Source: Druceiella hillmani
Taxonomy: Eukaryota; Arthropoda; Insecta; Lepidoptera; Hepialidae
Assembly: GCA_039881145.1 (NCBI GenBank)
Contig: JAYKKI010000015.1
Coordinates: 23,553,501 to 23,617,500 of the forward strand
DNA length: 64,000 nucleotides
Direction: 5' to 3'
The notes under the pieces are model-generated. The model was not told where the DNA came from and searched no databases. It saw only the letters and a list, made by a program, of their open reading frames with translations. Shown in pieces: positions 63,545 to 64,000 of this stretch (position 1 is the stretch's first letter; every line of letters starts with the position of its first letter). The position numbers and the translations under genes are program-made.

Positions 63545-63830
63545 GGCTTACGGTCTTTGGTGTCGAAGCGCTTAGCGGTGTAGTGGGTCAATTCCAGGGT
63601 TCGATTCGTGCTTAATATTTATTTGACATTAAACGGATGAAACAAAAAAATCATTTAGAAGGCTTCGATGAAAGTCGTTCGCGGTAATTTTTACTGCGAG
63701 TAATTTTTACTGCGGTAATTTTTATCTACATGAGATCAAGTACAACCCGATGATTGAACCCGATGAGTGTCCTATTGAGGTTGGTTCGATATTTGTACAT
63801 GTGATTGTTTAGGCATTCCTCTTTTCTATT
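63545..63830 (+). mobile_element. Probable tRNA-derived SINE, decayed
   Basis: 'cttagcggtgtagtgggtca' resembles a tRNA-like A box (TRGCNNAGTGG), and 'gggttcgattcgt' at 63598-63610 is a near-perfect B box (GGTTCGANTCC). The two boxes are closer than in a tRNA gene, so part of the head is deleted. Later 'gttcgatatttgtacatgtg' at 63784-63803 resembles the body of lepidopteran SINEs. It is not a functional tRNA gene. Confidence 0.45.
63680..63726. repeat. Three short tandem units
   Basis: 'gcggtaatttttact', 'gcgagtaatttttact' and 'gcggtaatttttatc' follow each other inside the SINE-like region. Confidence 0.85.
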
Positions 63831-64000
63831 TTAGTTAAAATTGCTAAATTTACATTTTTTTAGCCTAAAAGAAATTTAAGGAATTTATTTTTCCAATATT
63901 AAATACAAATCTTACAAGTCCTGTTTTTTGAGAAGGTTCTGGCCGTTTGTTGCTAATAATTTTCTATTCTTGAGTAGACGTCATTTTCCATATTTTAAAC
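63831..64000. other. Noncoding end of the window
   Basis: Nothing recognised in this short end piece. Confidence 0.5.

Noticed and set aside
1..64000. CRISPR arrays, bacterial operons, rRNA, functional tRNA genes
   Set aside because: None seen. Repeats here are microsatellites, palindromes and transposons, and the sequence is eukaryotic in character.

Overview
This is AT-rich animal nuclear DNA with no bacterial gene layout, operons or ribosome binding sites. I find no intact protein-coding host gene. Several copies of a repeat that I know from moth and butterfly genomes point to a lepidopteran insect. Its signs are a 'ggaaccctta...' start, a purine-rich middle and the ending 'gtgcacgagtccgactc' at 33.19-33.89 kb, with relatives near 16.1, 18.2, 45.0 and 53.8 kb. 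I would call this intergenic or intronic, transposon-littered DNA of a moth or butterfly (organism inferred, fairly confident).

Layout. 0-13 kb: a Tc1-like transposase relic (0.7-1.0 kb), a LINE reverse-transcriptase relic readable from the RT core to its C-terminal side (5.8-6.9 kb), a weak RNase H-like open frame (10.9 kb), AT/AC microsatellites and a 39-bp-arm hairpin (12.6 kb). 13.0-25.1 kb: segment A. 25-50 kb: a multi-unit palindrome (25.6 kb), a piggyBac transposase relic (27.2-28.7 kb), the lepidopteran repeat (33 kb), foldback elements (30.1, 40.2 and 47.7 kb), a mariner relic (41.4 kb) and a THAP/P-element-type transposase relic (48.5-50.1 kb). 50.5-62.5 kb: segment B, a diverged direct copy of segment A. 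The last kilobase holds a probable tRNA-derived SINE.

The most informative structure is the A/B pair: about 12 kb duplicated in the same orientation, about 37.5 kb apart and much diverged. Each copy serves as an 'empty site' for the other. By that test a 305-bp foldback element, a mariner piece and probably a Helitron fragment entered A after the split, and an unidentified piece of about 650 bp lies only in B. One mariner relic, one lepidopteran repeat and two copies of an unnamed dispersed repeat are in both and so are older.

Two things may be undescribed. First, a foldback family (23.0, 30.1 and 40.2 kb) has near-perfect hairpin arms, 9-11-bp flanking direct repeats, a one-sided tail beyond the hairpin and a copy truncated at its left end, a mix of DNA-transposon and retroposon features. 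Second, an unnamed repeat of about 115 bp occurs at seven places on both strands. All alignments were made by eye, so coordinates of decayed elements are approximate.
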